A DNA stretch of 64,000 bases from Reyranella sp. (lineage in GTDB: Bacteria > Pseudomonadota > Alphaproteobacteria > Reyranellales > Reyranellaceae). Positions 57,287-64,000 of this stretch are shown piece by piece. Within the stretch, counting starts at the first letter, position 1. Every line of letters begins with the position of its first letter. The translations under genes and the position numbers were made by a program. The notes beneath the pieces are model-generated. The model saw nothing but the letters and a program-made list of their open reading frames with translations. It ran no database searches and had not been told where the DNA came from. The stretch lies in assembly GCF_004297405.1 (NCBI RefSeq), contig NZ_SCVC01000032.1, forward strand, positions 62,001 through 126,000, read 5' to 3'.

Positions 57287-58122
57287 CGGCGGCCACTTCC
57301 AATCCGGGCTCGATCCATCGCCTGGCGCGCCGCCTCACCGCGACGGGTAGCGAAGCGCTGGACGAGATCGTGGCGGAAGAGGTTGCCGTGGCGCTGGTCT
57401 ACAACGGCATCAGCCATGCCGTGATGATGGCCACGCCCTGCGACCTCGAAGATTTCGCTCGCGGCTTCTCCTTCACCGAACGGATCATCGAGAAGGCATC
57501 GGAGATCTTCGACATCGATGTCGAGGACATGCGCGACGGCGCCGGTGCCCGCGGCATCGAGGTACGGCTGGAGATCGCTGCACAACGCATGGCGGGCCTC
57601 CAGGAGCGGCGGCGCAGCCTGGCCGGGCGCACCGGCTGTGGCCTGTGCGGCGTCGACAGCCTGGAGGCGGCGCTGCGGCCCGTGCCGGCCGTGCTGGCCC
57701 CCGCAACCGTGCGACGCCAGGCGATCGAGCAGGCCATGGCGGATCTGCCGGGCGAGCAGCGGCTCAACCGTTTGAACGGCGCGACCCACGCTGCCGGCTG
57801 GGCCAGCGCCACTGGCAAGCTGATCGCGGTGCGCGAGGATGTCGGCCGGCACAATGCCCTCGACAAGCTGGCGGGGGCGTTGATGGCCCGAGCTTCGGCT
57901 GGAGCTGCGCCGGAGCCGGGTGGCTTCGTCGTCGTCACCAGCCGCTGCTCCTACGAGATGGTGCAGAAGGCGGCGGCGCTCGGCGCGTCGGCAATCGCCG
58001 CGGTTTCAGCGCCAACCTCGCTCGCCATCGAGACGGCCGAGCAGGCGGGGATCGCGCTGGTCGCCTTCGTGCGCGAGGGCCGGCTCACTGCCTACGTCCA
58101 CGCCGACCGAATCGGCGCATGA
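57283..58122 (+). CDS. fdhD: FdhD sulfurtransferase for formate dehydrogenase
   Basis: 279 residues. FdhD passes sulfur from IscS to the molybdenum cofactor, needed for active formate dehydrogenase. Seen: the conserved C-G-L-C loop with Cys 119 and Cys 122 (TGCGLCGVDS), EEVAVALVYNGISHAVMMATPCDLEDFA, GFSFTERII and the C-terminal RYNALDK-like GRHNALDKLAGAL stretch. Start overlaps the upstream stop and its stop overlaps the mobB ATG, so three genes are coupled. Confidence 0.94.
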   Translation: MTAATSNPGSIHRLARRLTATGSEALDEIVAEEVAVALVYNGISHAVMMATPCDLEDFARGFSFTERIIEKASEIFDIDVEDMRDGAGARGIEVRLEIAAQRMAGLQERRRSLAGRTGCGLCGVDSLEAALRPVPAVLAPATVRRQAIEQAMADLPGEQRLNRLNGATHAAGWASATGKLIAVREDVGRHNALDKLAGALMARASAGAAPEPGGFVVVTSRCSYEMVQKAAALGASAIAAVSAPTSLAIETAEQAGIALVAFVREGRLTAYVHADRIGA

Positions 58123-58613
58123 CCGGCCATCCTGTCTTCGGCGTTACCGGATGGAAGAACGCCGGCAAGACGACACTGGTCGAACGGCTGGTCGCCGAAT
58201 TCGTGCGCCGGGGGTGGCGCATCGCCACCATCAAGCACGCCCATCACGACGTCGATATCGACCAGCGCGGCACCGATTCCTGGCGGCATCGCGCGGCCGG
58301 CGCCGCCGAAGTCGCTGTCGTCGGCGGCTTGCGCTACGCCATCATGCGCGAAACAGCAGAACCAACCCTCCAGGAAGTACTGGGGCGGCTCCAGCCCTGC
58401 GACCTCGTGATCATCGAAGGCTACAAGCGCGAGCCGCATCTCAAGATCGAGGTGCGCGCCGATCATACGAAGCCCATGGCGCCGGCCGATCCGAACATTG
58501 TGGCCATCGCTGCCGACAGCCAGCCATCGGATGGCACAGGCTTGCCCTGGTTCCGGCGCGACGACATTGCCGCCATCGCCGATTTCATTGCCGGCCGGAT
58601 ATCAGACCAATAG
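58119..58613 (+). CDS. mobB: Molybdopterin-guanine dinucleotide biosynthesis protein B
   Basis: 164 residues. GTP-binding partner of MobA in making the bis-MGD cofactor used by formate dehydrogenase. Seen: Walker A VTGWKNAGKTTLVERL (residues 9-24), IKHAHHDVDIDQRGTDSWRHRAAGA (the MobB region with Asp/His), EGYKREPHLKIEV. ATG overlaps the fdhD stop. The 3' end overlaps the converging glycosyltransferase gene by 12 bases. MobA is not in this window. Confidence 0.93.
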   Translation: MTGHPVFGVTGWKNAGKTTLVERLVAEFVRRGWRIATIKHAHHDVDIDQRGTDSWRHRAAGAAEVAVVGGLRYAIMRETAEPTLQEVLGRLQPCDLVIIEGYKREPHLKIEVRADHTKPMAPADPNIVAIAADSQPSDGTGLPWFRRDDIAAIADFIAGRISDQ

Positions 58614-59597
58614 GCTTCGCAGTAACAGGAGCCACGACATCGGCGCCTTGGCACGTGCCGCCTGCATGCGGAGCAGCATGCGCCGATACTGCCGGTCACC
58701 CAGCGCGGAGATGAAGCGCTCGCGGTCGCGCTCCATCGCGGCCAGCATGCGGTCGAGCATCACCGCATGGGTATTGCCCCAGTTGCGGCTCGACAGATGC
58801 AGGCGCCCGCCCAGCACGGGGTTGTCGGCCGCGCCGTTGCGGCCATGCAGACGATAGGAATAGAGCGGTTCATCGATCAGCAGCGAGCCCGCCACCATCT
58901 GGGCCATGACGACGATGTAGAAATCCATATGCAGGCGGAACGTTTCGTCGTCGTCGGGGAAGACCAGATCGATCAGCGAGCGCCGGAACATCATCGACGA
59001 CGTGCTAACCCATACCCAGTGCACGACACGCTTGGTGTATAGCCGGTAGGGCGTCTGCTTCTGCCAGTTGGCGGTTCCGTTCGCCGTGTCGATGCGCGGC
59101 ACCCGGGCAGGGTCGATCGGCGCAAAGGACTGGTCGCGATCAACCCAGGAACGCTCATGGCCGAACCAATAGACGCAGCCCGCGATCAGCGCCCCCTGTC
59201 CGTCGATCAGCCGCGCGTTGCAGGCTGTGAAACCGGTGGCAAAGGTCTCATTCAGATGCGCCGCGAGATGGCGTTCGAGGAAATCCTCGTTCCACAGATC
59301 GTCCGAGTCGAGAAAGCAGACGAAGGTCGCGCGGGTCTCTGCAAGCCCGCGCCGCGTAGCGCCGGTCTGGCCTACATTCTTCTCCAGGCGAACGAGCCGG
59401 AAGCGTGAATCGGCAAGCTCGTCGAGCGTCTGCTGCACGACCGCGGCGGAGTCGTCGGTCGAAGCATCGTCGACGATGACGCACTCGAAGTCGCGCAACG
59501 TCTGGCGCGCCACCGAACGGACAGCATCGCCGATATAGTCACGGCAGTTGTAGCAGGTGACGACGACGGAGATGCGGGGGAGCTTGACGTCGCTCAC
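58602..59597 (-). CDS. Family-2 glycosyltransferase
   Basis: 331 residues from the GTG at 59597. Seen: the GT-A start PRISVVVTCYNCRDYIGDAVRSVARQTLRDFECVIVDDASTDDS, the nucleotide-sugar metal motif FLDSDDLW (DxD), and a WVSTSSMMFRR acceptor region. Transfers a sugar to a glycan or other acceptor, likely at the cytoplasmic membrane. The ribosome site is weak, so the start could be slightly different. Unrelated in function to converging mobB. Confidence 0.85.
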   Translation of the reverse strand: MSDVKLPRISVVVTCYNCRDYIGDAVRSVARQTLRDFECVIVDDASTDDSAAVVQQTLDELADSRFRLVRLEKNVGQTGATRRGLAETRATFVCFLDSDDLWNEDFLERHLAAHLNETFATGFTACNARLIDGQGALIAGCVYWFGHERSWVDRDQSFAPIDPARVPRIDTANGTANWQKQTPYRLYTKRVVHWVWVSTSSMMFRRSLIDLVFPDDDETFRLHMDFYIVVMAQMVAGSLLIDEPLYSYRLHGRNGAADNPVLGGRLHLSSRNWGNTHAVMLDRMLAAMERDRERFISALGDRQYRRMLLRMQAARAKAPMSWLLLLRSLLV

Positions 59598-59607
59598 GTG
59601 AAACCGA

Positions 59608-61389
59608 TCACTTGGCTGCCGTGGAAGAGGGCGCTGGCCCGAGGAAGTCGAAATCGACGCCTTCGTCCGCCTGCAACACGGTCCTGTGGAACAGGCCGGT
59701 GTACCCGCGCTCACTGCCGGGATGCGGCGGGGGCGCCTTCCAGGTCCTGCGTCTTGCCGCCAGCTCCTTGGCGCTGACCAGCAACTCGATCTTGCGCTTC
59801 GGCACGTCGAGCGTGATGCGGTCACCGGTCTTCACCAGCGCCAGCGGACCACCGACGGCGGCCTCCGGCGCGATGTGCAGCACGATCGTGCCGAAAGCTG
59901 TGCCGCTCATGCGGGCATCGGAAATGCGGATCATGTCCTTCACGCCGGCGCGGGCGAGCTTCATCGGAATGGGGAAGGAGCCTGCCTCGGGCATGCCAGG
60001 GGCACCCTTCGGACCAGCATTGCGCAGGACCAAAATATCGTCGGCCTTTACGTCGAGCTTGGGATCGTCACCGCGAGCGGCGAGGTCTTCGAGCGAGTCG
60101 AACACGACGGCGCGGCCGGTATGGGTCATCAAAGCGGGCGAAGCTGCCGCGTGTTTGATGACGGCGCCGCGGGGCGCGAGGTTGCCACGCAGCACGGCCA
60201 TCCCGCCTGTCGGCTTGATCGGGTCCTTCGGAGTCCGGATCACGGTCTGACCAGGCACCATTTCGGCAGCGTCGATCACCTGCTTCAGCGTCTCGCTGGC
60301 GACCGTGCGGCACTTCTCGTCGAGATGCGTGCGAATCTCGCGCATCAGCCGCGAATTGCCGCCGGCCCAGTGAAAATGCTCCATGTAGTGATCGCCGGAG
60401 GGCTTCAGGTCGACCAGCACCGGCACCTTGCGGCCGATCGCGTCGAATTCCTCCAGCTCGATCTCGATGCCCAGCCGCCGCGCGACCGCGGTGAGGTGGA
60501 CGAGAGCATTGGTCGAACCGCCGATGGCCTGCAGCACGGTCAAGGCGTTGCGAAAAGCCCCCTTGGTCATGATCTCGCTGGGTTTGGGTCCCTGCTTGAT
60601 CGCCATTTCGGCAGCGAGCTTTCCGCTCGCTTCGGCGACCCTCAAACGGTCGGAGTGGGTGGCGGGGATCGAGCCGCTGCCCGGCAGACCCATGCCGAGG
60701 GTTTCGACGATGCAGCCCATGGTGCTGGCCGTGCCCATCACCATGCAGGTGCCTTTGGTCGGCGCCAGCCGCTCGCTTACCTGCTCGATATCCTGTTCGG
60801 AGAAGGTGCCCGCGCGGTACTGGCCCCACAGGCGGCGGCAGTCAGTACAGGCGCCTAGCACCTCGCCCTTGAAGTGGCCGACCAGCATCGGCCCGACCGG
60901 CAGCACGACGGCCGGCCGGTCGGCACTGGCGGCGGCCATGAGCTGGGCTGGCAAGGTCTTGTCGCAGCCGCCGATCAGCACCACCGAATCCATCGGCTGC
61001 GCGCGGATCATCTCCTCTGTGTCCATCGCCATGAGGTTGCGTAGAAACATGCTCGTCGGATGCGAGAAACTCTCGTGGATCGACACGGTCGGAAAGACCA
61101 TGGGCAGGGCGCCGGCCAGCATGACGCCGCGCTTCACCGCCTCGATCAGGTCGGGCACGTTGCCATGGCAGGGATTGTAGTCGCTGAACGTGTTGGTGAT
61201 GCCGACGATCGGCCGGTCCAGCGCATCGTCGGAATAGCCGCCTGCCTTGATGAAAGCCTTGCGCAGAAACAGCGAAAAGCCTGCATCGCCGTAGGTCGCC
61301 AAGCCTTGCCGCAACCCGGTCGGCTTCTTCGAGGCGGCGCGTGCGGAACCGTTTCCGCGCTTCGGCGCGCGTCGCTTGGCGGTGGCCAT
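59608..61389 (-). CDS. IlvD/Edd-family dehydratase (sugar-acid dehydratase-like)
   Basis: 593 residues. Fe-S dehydratase. Seen: Cys residues placed for the cluster at 74 (NPCHGN), 142 (GGCDKT) and 215 (TCMVMG), the ISVNTFSDYNPCHGNVPDL-like opening, DLKPSGDHYMEHFHWAGG and the C-terminal region. The length and the basic N-terminal tail fit sugar-acid dehydratases (xylonate, arabinonate) better than the branched-chain enzyme IlvD, but the substrate cannot be settled. It is followed by the glycosyltransferase and preceded by a DAO oxidase on the same strand. Confidence 0.85.
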   Translation of the reverse strand: MATAKRRAPKRGNGSARAASKKPTGLRQGLATYGDAGFSLFLRKAFIKAGGYSDDALDRPIVGITNTFSDYNPCHGNVPDLIEAVKRGVMLAGALPMVFPTVSIHESFSHPTSMFLRNLMAMDTEEMIRAQPMDSVVLIGGCDKTLPAQLMAAASADRPAVVLPVGPMLVGHFKGEVLGACTDCRRLWGQYRAGTFSEQDIEQVSERLAPTKGTCMVMGTASTMGCIVETLGMGLPGSGSIPATHSDRLRVAEASGKLAAEMAIKQGPKPSEIMTKGAFRNALTVLQAIGGSTNALVHLTAVARRLGIEIELEEFDAIGRKVPVLVDLKPSGDHYMEHFHWAGGNSRLMREIRTHLDEKCRTVASETLKQVIDAAEMVPGQTVIRTPKDPIKPTGGMAVLRGNLAPRGAVIKHAAASPALMTHTGRAVVFDSLEDLAARGDDPKLDVKADDILVLRNAGPKGAPGMPEAGSFPIPMKLARAGVKDMIRISDARMSGTAFGTIVLHIAPEAAVGGPLALVKTGDRITLDVPKRKIELLVSAKELAARRRTWKAPPPHPGSERGYTGLFHRTVLQADEGVDFDFLGPAPSSTAAK

Positions 61390-61421
61390 TTCGATCTGTC
61401 TCCCTCGTTCAGCCTATTTTG

Positions 61422-62543
61422 TCAGGTCGGCCCATCACCCACCAGACCGGCGGCCCATTTGGCATGCGCCGCGGCGTCGCGACCACCAGCAATCGTGCGG
61501 GCAAGTTCGAGGCCCATCACGGCGCCGAACTTGAAACCGTGGCCCGAGCAGGGCGACATCACCCAGCCGCGCGCGCCATGCTTCTCGACGACGAAGCGCT
61601 CGTCATCGGTGACGCTGTAGAAGCAGACCTTGAGCTGCTCGATGCGCCAGCGCTCGAAGCCCTTCAACAGACTGCGACAGCGCTCGAGCAGAGGCCGCAT
61701 CTCGCCTTCGCTGGCCTCCCGCGGCGCATCGGGATCGCCCGCGCGGCTGAACTCGTGATCGCCGATCTTCATGCCGCGGCCCTCGGCAGGGGGTACGAGA
61801 TAGAGGCCGACATCGCCGGTCTTCTCGATGACCATCGGTCCCTTGGCCCATGCGGCACGCTGGTCGTCCGGCAGGTCGAAATAGATCACGATCTGACGGG
61901 AGGGTACGACACGGCCAGCCAGGGTCGGCAGCAAACGCGGCAACCAGGCTCCAGCGGCGACCACGACGGTATCGGCCGTATGCTTGGCGCCTGTGGCCGT
62001 GGTCACGCTGCCGCGTTCGAGATCGACATCGCGCACTGCGGTGTTCGCATGGAGTCGCACACGGGGCTGGCCGCTGAGGTGGCGGACGAGGCCGGCCACG
62101 ATGTCCTGGGCGAACAGCACACCTCCGGTATCCAGCCAGAAGGCGCGTTCGACCCCTTTGGTATCGAGCAGGGGAAAGCGGCGCGGCAGATCGCCGACCG
62201 GTATCTCGGTCATCGACCTGCCAATACCGGCCAGCACCGTGGCAGAACGTTCGGCCCAGTTCGCGCCATTGCCGTTCAGCGCCAAGGTTCCGGTCGGTGC
62301 GTAGAAACGTTGGCCAAGGTCACCCCAGAGCAGATCCCAGGCCGCGAATGCCTCGTCGATCATGCGCGCGTAGCCGGCGTGATCGCCGTAGGGATGGCGG
62401 ATGAGCCGATGCTGATCCACCGACGATGCGAGTGGATTGGGTAACGGTCCCTGCTCGAACAGGTCGACTTCATGCCCTTCACGAGCCAGACCCCAGGCAG
62501 TGCTGAGGCCCATGATACCGCCGCCGACAATGATCGTTTTCAT
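61422..62543 (-). CDS. DAO-family FAD-dependent oxidoreductase (sarcosine oxidase-like)
   Basis: 373 residues. Seen: N-terminal FAD Rossmann motif IIVGGGIMGLSTAWGLAREGHEVDLFEQ, RVVVAAGAWLPRLLPTLAG in the middle and a C-terminal MSPCSGHGFKFGAVMGLELAR. The GHGFKFGP-type motif is diagnostic of monomeric sarcosine/N-methyl amino acid oxidases. No covalent-flavin Cys can be assigned with certainty. Oxidises an N-methyl or amino acid with release of H2O2; substrate unknown. Upstream of the dehydratase by 32 bases, probably one operon. Confidence 0.85.
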   Translation of the reverse strand: MKTIIVGGGIMGLSTAWGLAREGHEVDLFEQGPLPNPLASSVDQHRLIRHPYGDHAGYARMIDEAFAAWDLLWGDLGQRFYAPTGTLALNGNGANWAERSATVLAGIGRSMTEIPVGDLPRRFPLLDTKGVERAFWLDTGGVLFAQDIVAGLVRHLSGQPRVRLHANTAVRDVDLERGSVTTATGAKHTADTVVVAAGAWLPRLLPTLAGRVVPSRQIVIYFDLPDDQRAAWAKGPMVIEKTGDVGLYLVPPAEGRGMKIGDHEFSRAGDPDAPREASEGEMRPLLERCRSLLKGFERWRIEQLKVCFYSVTDDERFVVEKHGARGWVMSPCSGHGFKFGAVMGLELARTIAGGRDAAAHAKWAAGLVGDGPT

Positions 62544-62752
62544 AACGCCTGAACCAAATAGGATTGGGATGCGTATAGAGTCCTGTCGATCACCGTTAGC
62601 GGATAAGCTCGCCGACGACCTCTAGCATCCAACATTGGCCAAATTTGCACGAAATGACGTTCAGGTCTGCCTTCCCAATTTGAAAATTGTATTGCCTTAG
62701 GCGTTGATGTCGTCGAGGTTTACACAACCGTAGAGTAGTAGAGGGGGTAAAC
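62544..62752. promoter_or_regulatory. AT-rich gap with a perfect palindrome
   Basis: 209 bases between the divergent oxidase and hydrolase genes, richer in A/T than the genes around it. CAATTT-GA-AAATTG (62676-62689) is a perfect 6-2-6 inverted repeat, 63 bases before the hydrolase start, and overlaps a TTGAAA that may serve as a -35 element. No clear -10 follows. Candidate operator/promoter. Confidence 0.4.
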
Positions 62753-63343
62753 ATGGCAATGACCATGCTGCAAATGTCGGGTGTGCAACCTGCGCCGGCC
62801 ACGACGGCCGATGGCGTTCTGCTGATTATCGATGCGCAAAGAGAATATACGGACGGCCTACTGCCGCTCGCCGGTGTCCAGCCAGCCGTCGAGGCATTGG
62901 CCGTTCTATTGGAAAAGGCCCGAGCAGCAGGCACTCCGGTGGTCCATGTTCGTCACCAATCGAAGGGCAAGGCGTTCAACCCGTCGTCGACCGGCTACGA
63001 GATCGTGAAGGAACTGACACCGCGGACCGGAGAAACAATCATCGACAAGGGATTGCCCAATTCTTTCGCTGGCACCGATCTCGCCAAGCATCTGACGGCG
63101 CTCGGTCGCAAGAACCTGCTGGTGGGTGGCTTCATGACCCACATGTGCGTTTCCGCGACGGTACGGTCCGCGACTGACCATGGATACATGTGCACTATTG
63201 CCGCCGACACGGTCGCGACGCGCGACCTGCCCGATGCCATGGGCAACGGCACGGTGACGGCTGACGCGCTCAACAAGATCACGCTCGCGGCGCTGTCCGA
63301 CCGCTTTGCCTGGATCGTTCCGGCGGCCACGAAGATCGTCTGA
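62753..63343 (+). CDS. Isochorismatase-like cysteine hydrolase
   Basis: 196 residues. Seen: catalytic triad residues Asp 27 (LLIIDAQREY), Lys 99 (IIDKGLPNSFAGTDL) and Cys 132 (GGFMTHMCVSATVRSA). This set and the fold fit nicotinamidase/isochorismatase-type hydrolases, which cleave amides or vinyl ethers. The MTHMCV segment around the Cys resembles the amide-hydrolysing group. Substrate unknown. GGGGG ribosome site before ATG 62753. A tandem hairpin follows. Confidence 0.88.
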   Translation: MAMTMLQMSGVQPAPATTADGVLLIIDAQREYTDGLLPLAGVQPAVEALAVLLEKARAAGTPVVHVRHQSKGKAFNPSSTGYEIVKELTPRTGETIIDKGLPNSFAGTDLAKHLTALGRKNLLVGGFMTHMCVSATVRSATDHGYMCTIAADTVATRDLPDAMGNGTVTADALNKITLAALSDRFAWIVPAATKIV

Positions 63344-63353
63344 CGCGAAAGAG

Positions 63354-63407
63354 GCGGCGTCGGCAGGCTGCCGGCGCCGCAAGTCGATCAGGTCGCGCTG
63401 ATCGACT
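63354..63407. terminator. Two tandem hairpins between converging genes
   Basis: First: GCGGCGTCGGCA (63354-63365) pairs with TGCCGGCGCCGC (63369-63380), 12 pairs with one G-U, loop GGC. Second: AGTCGATCAG (63382-63391) pairs with CTGATCGACT (63398-63407), ten perfect pairs, loop GTCGCG; it overlaps the pilin stop. Between an isochorismatase-like gene and a pilin gene, which converge here. Strong two-way terminator candidate. Confidence 0.6.
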
Positions 63408-63573
63408 GAGGGATGGCTGTGGTCCTGGGCTGATCGACCTTGTTGCCGACGTGGCTCATGGCGACGATGGCGGCGACGGCAATCAGCGAGGCGATGAGCG
63501 TATATTCGACGGCGCTAACGCCCTCTTCGCTCTTCACCAGGCGGCTGAAAATGCGCAACAAGCGAATCTCCAC
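63388..63573 (-). CDS. Flp/Fap-type type IVb pilin
   Basis: 61 residues. Seen: a short basic leader (MEIRLLRIFSRLVKSEEG), prepilin cleavage expected after Gly 18, then VSAVEYTLIASLIAVAAIV with Glu 23 at mature position +5 and Tyr at +6, and a hydrophobic stretch; this is the Flp pilin pattern for Tad-type pili. No Tad or CpaA genes are in the window. The 3' end overlaps a hairpin. Upstream the gap to the UspA-like gene is about 200 bases. Confidence 0.88.
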   Translation of the reverse strand: MEIRLLRIFSRLVKSEEGVSAVEYTLIASLIAVAAIVAMSHVGNKVDQPRTTAIPQSISAT

Positions 63574-63721
63574 GGGAAGAAAGTTTTCTTTGTCCCGCGT
63601 CGGGCGCGATCGTGCCGAACGCGGGAAGGGCCGATATGCGCCCTACTTCGATGAATAGGCTGTCGACGACAGGATATTGACGCCAAACCCTGTTTCAACG
63701 CAGGAATTGTAACAACTTCAT

Positions 63722-63737
63722 CGCCGCGCGCGCGGCG
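63722..63737. repeat. Perfect 16-bp palindrome before the UspA-like gene
   Basis: CGCCGCGC is directly followed by its mirror GCGCGGCG. It lies about 40 bases upstream of the UspA-like ATG, within the divergent gap to the pilin. May be a protein-binding site or only a GC-rich coincidence. Confidence 0.3.
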
Positions 63738-63777
63738 GCGTAGCTCGTGCTATCGTTCCTCAACAGGGAGGCGTGTC

Positions 63778-64000
63778 ATGAAATCAATTCTGACAATGGC
63801 CTGGACGGCCGAAGATCCGTCCGCTTTTGATCTGGCTGCCAAGATTGCGCGTACCTTCGGGGCGCGTCTGATTGGTCTCGAACCGCCGTCCTATGGCGTG
63901 ATGAGTATGGCCTGGGCGGATGCAGGCATGGGGGCGCCGATCGGCGGTGGTCTCGCCGAAGACGCCGAGGAACGTCAGCGCGTCGCCGCGGTGAAACAGG
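63778..64000 (+). CDS. UspA-like protein, truncated by window end
   Basis: Only 74 codons are visible. Seen: MKSILTMAWTAEDPSAFDLAAKIARTFGARLIGLEPPS, fitting the N-terminal strand and helix of a universal stress protein-like Rossmann fold. The first strand and the helix rich in Ala match the superfamily, but the conserved G-x2-G-x9-GS nucleotide motif would lie beyond the edge. GGGAGG ribosome site before ATG 63778. A provisional assignment. Confidence 0.5.
   Translation, partial: MKSILTMAWTAEDPSAFDLAAKIARTFGARLIGLEPPSYGVMSMAWADAGMGAPIGGGLAEDAEERQRVAAVKQ

Overview
GC-rich chromosomal DNA of an alphaproteobacterium. The evidence is high GC3 throughout, a split GlyQ/GlyS glycyl-tRNA synthetase followed by pyruvate phosphate dikinase, tight ATGA stop/start overlaps, a Bug-type solute-binding protein, a DUF992 protein and a Flp pilin. 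A Rhodospirillales/Reyranella-like soil or water bacterium would fit, but genus is inference. I see no insertion sequence, phage, rRNA or CRISPR array. The only structural RNA gene found is selenocysteine tRNA.

Layout. 1-8.6 kb: glpD (cut by the window edge), a membrane zinc-ribbon protein, and the run glyQ-glyS-ppdK-meaB-HIT. 8.6-12.3 kb: a LysR regulator, an AT-rich gap, then a three-gene unit of unknown function: a membrane/cytidylyltransferase-like fusion and two paralogous GNAT acyltransferases. 12.4-22.1 kb: a minus-strand run with a TauD-type dioxygenase, ygfZ, gamma-glutamyltransferase, a DUF1028 protein and a complete oligopeptide-type ABC transporter, with an IclR regulator divergent at its head. 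23-43.8 kb: mainly metabolic and envelope genes (acuI-like reductase, Bug protein, omega-aminotransferase, LysE exporter, cardiolipin synthase, CPA2 cation antiporter, denD-like dehydrogenase, methyltransferase, carboxyltransferase, 5-oxoprolinase PxpABC, a lone xanthine-dehydrogenase-type large subunit, an anchored SGNH protein).

44-58.6 kb is the main feature, a formate/selenium island. The formate dehydrogenase alpha gene reads through an in-frame UGA with a SECIS hairpin. It is followed by the beta and gamma subunits, fdhE, selA, a Sel1-repeat protein and selB, then tRNA-Sec, small unknown genes, fdhD and mobB. It therefore encodes the enzyme, its selenocysteine insertion machinery, its chaperones and a cofactor gene together. 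Only selD is missing. 58.6-64 kb: a family-2 glycosyltransferase, an IlvD/Edd dehydratase, a DAO-family oxidase, an isochorismatase-like hydrolase, a Flp pilin and the start of a UspA-like protein.

Joint functions. The peptide transporter, gamma-glutamyltransferase and PxpABC could together process gamma-glutamyl compounds and 5-oxoproline (inference). The formate island should deliver a periplasmic, quinone-linked selenoenzyme. Intergenic gaps are all under 300 bases. Several convergent gene pairs share GC-rich hairpins that may act as two-way terminators.
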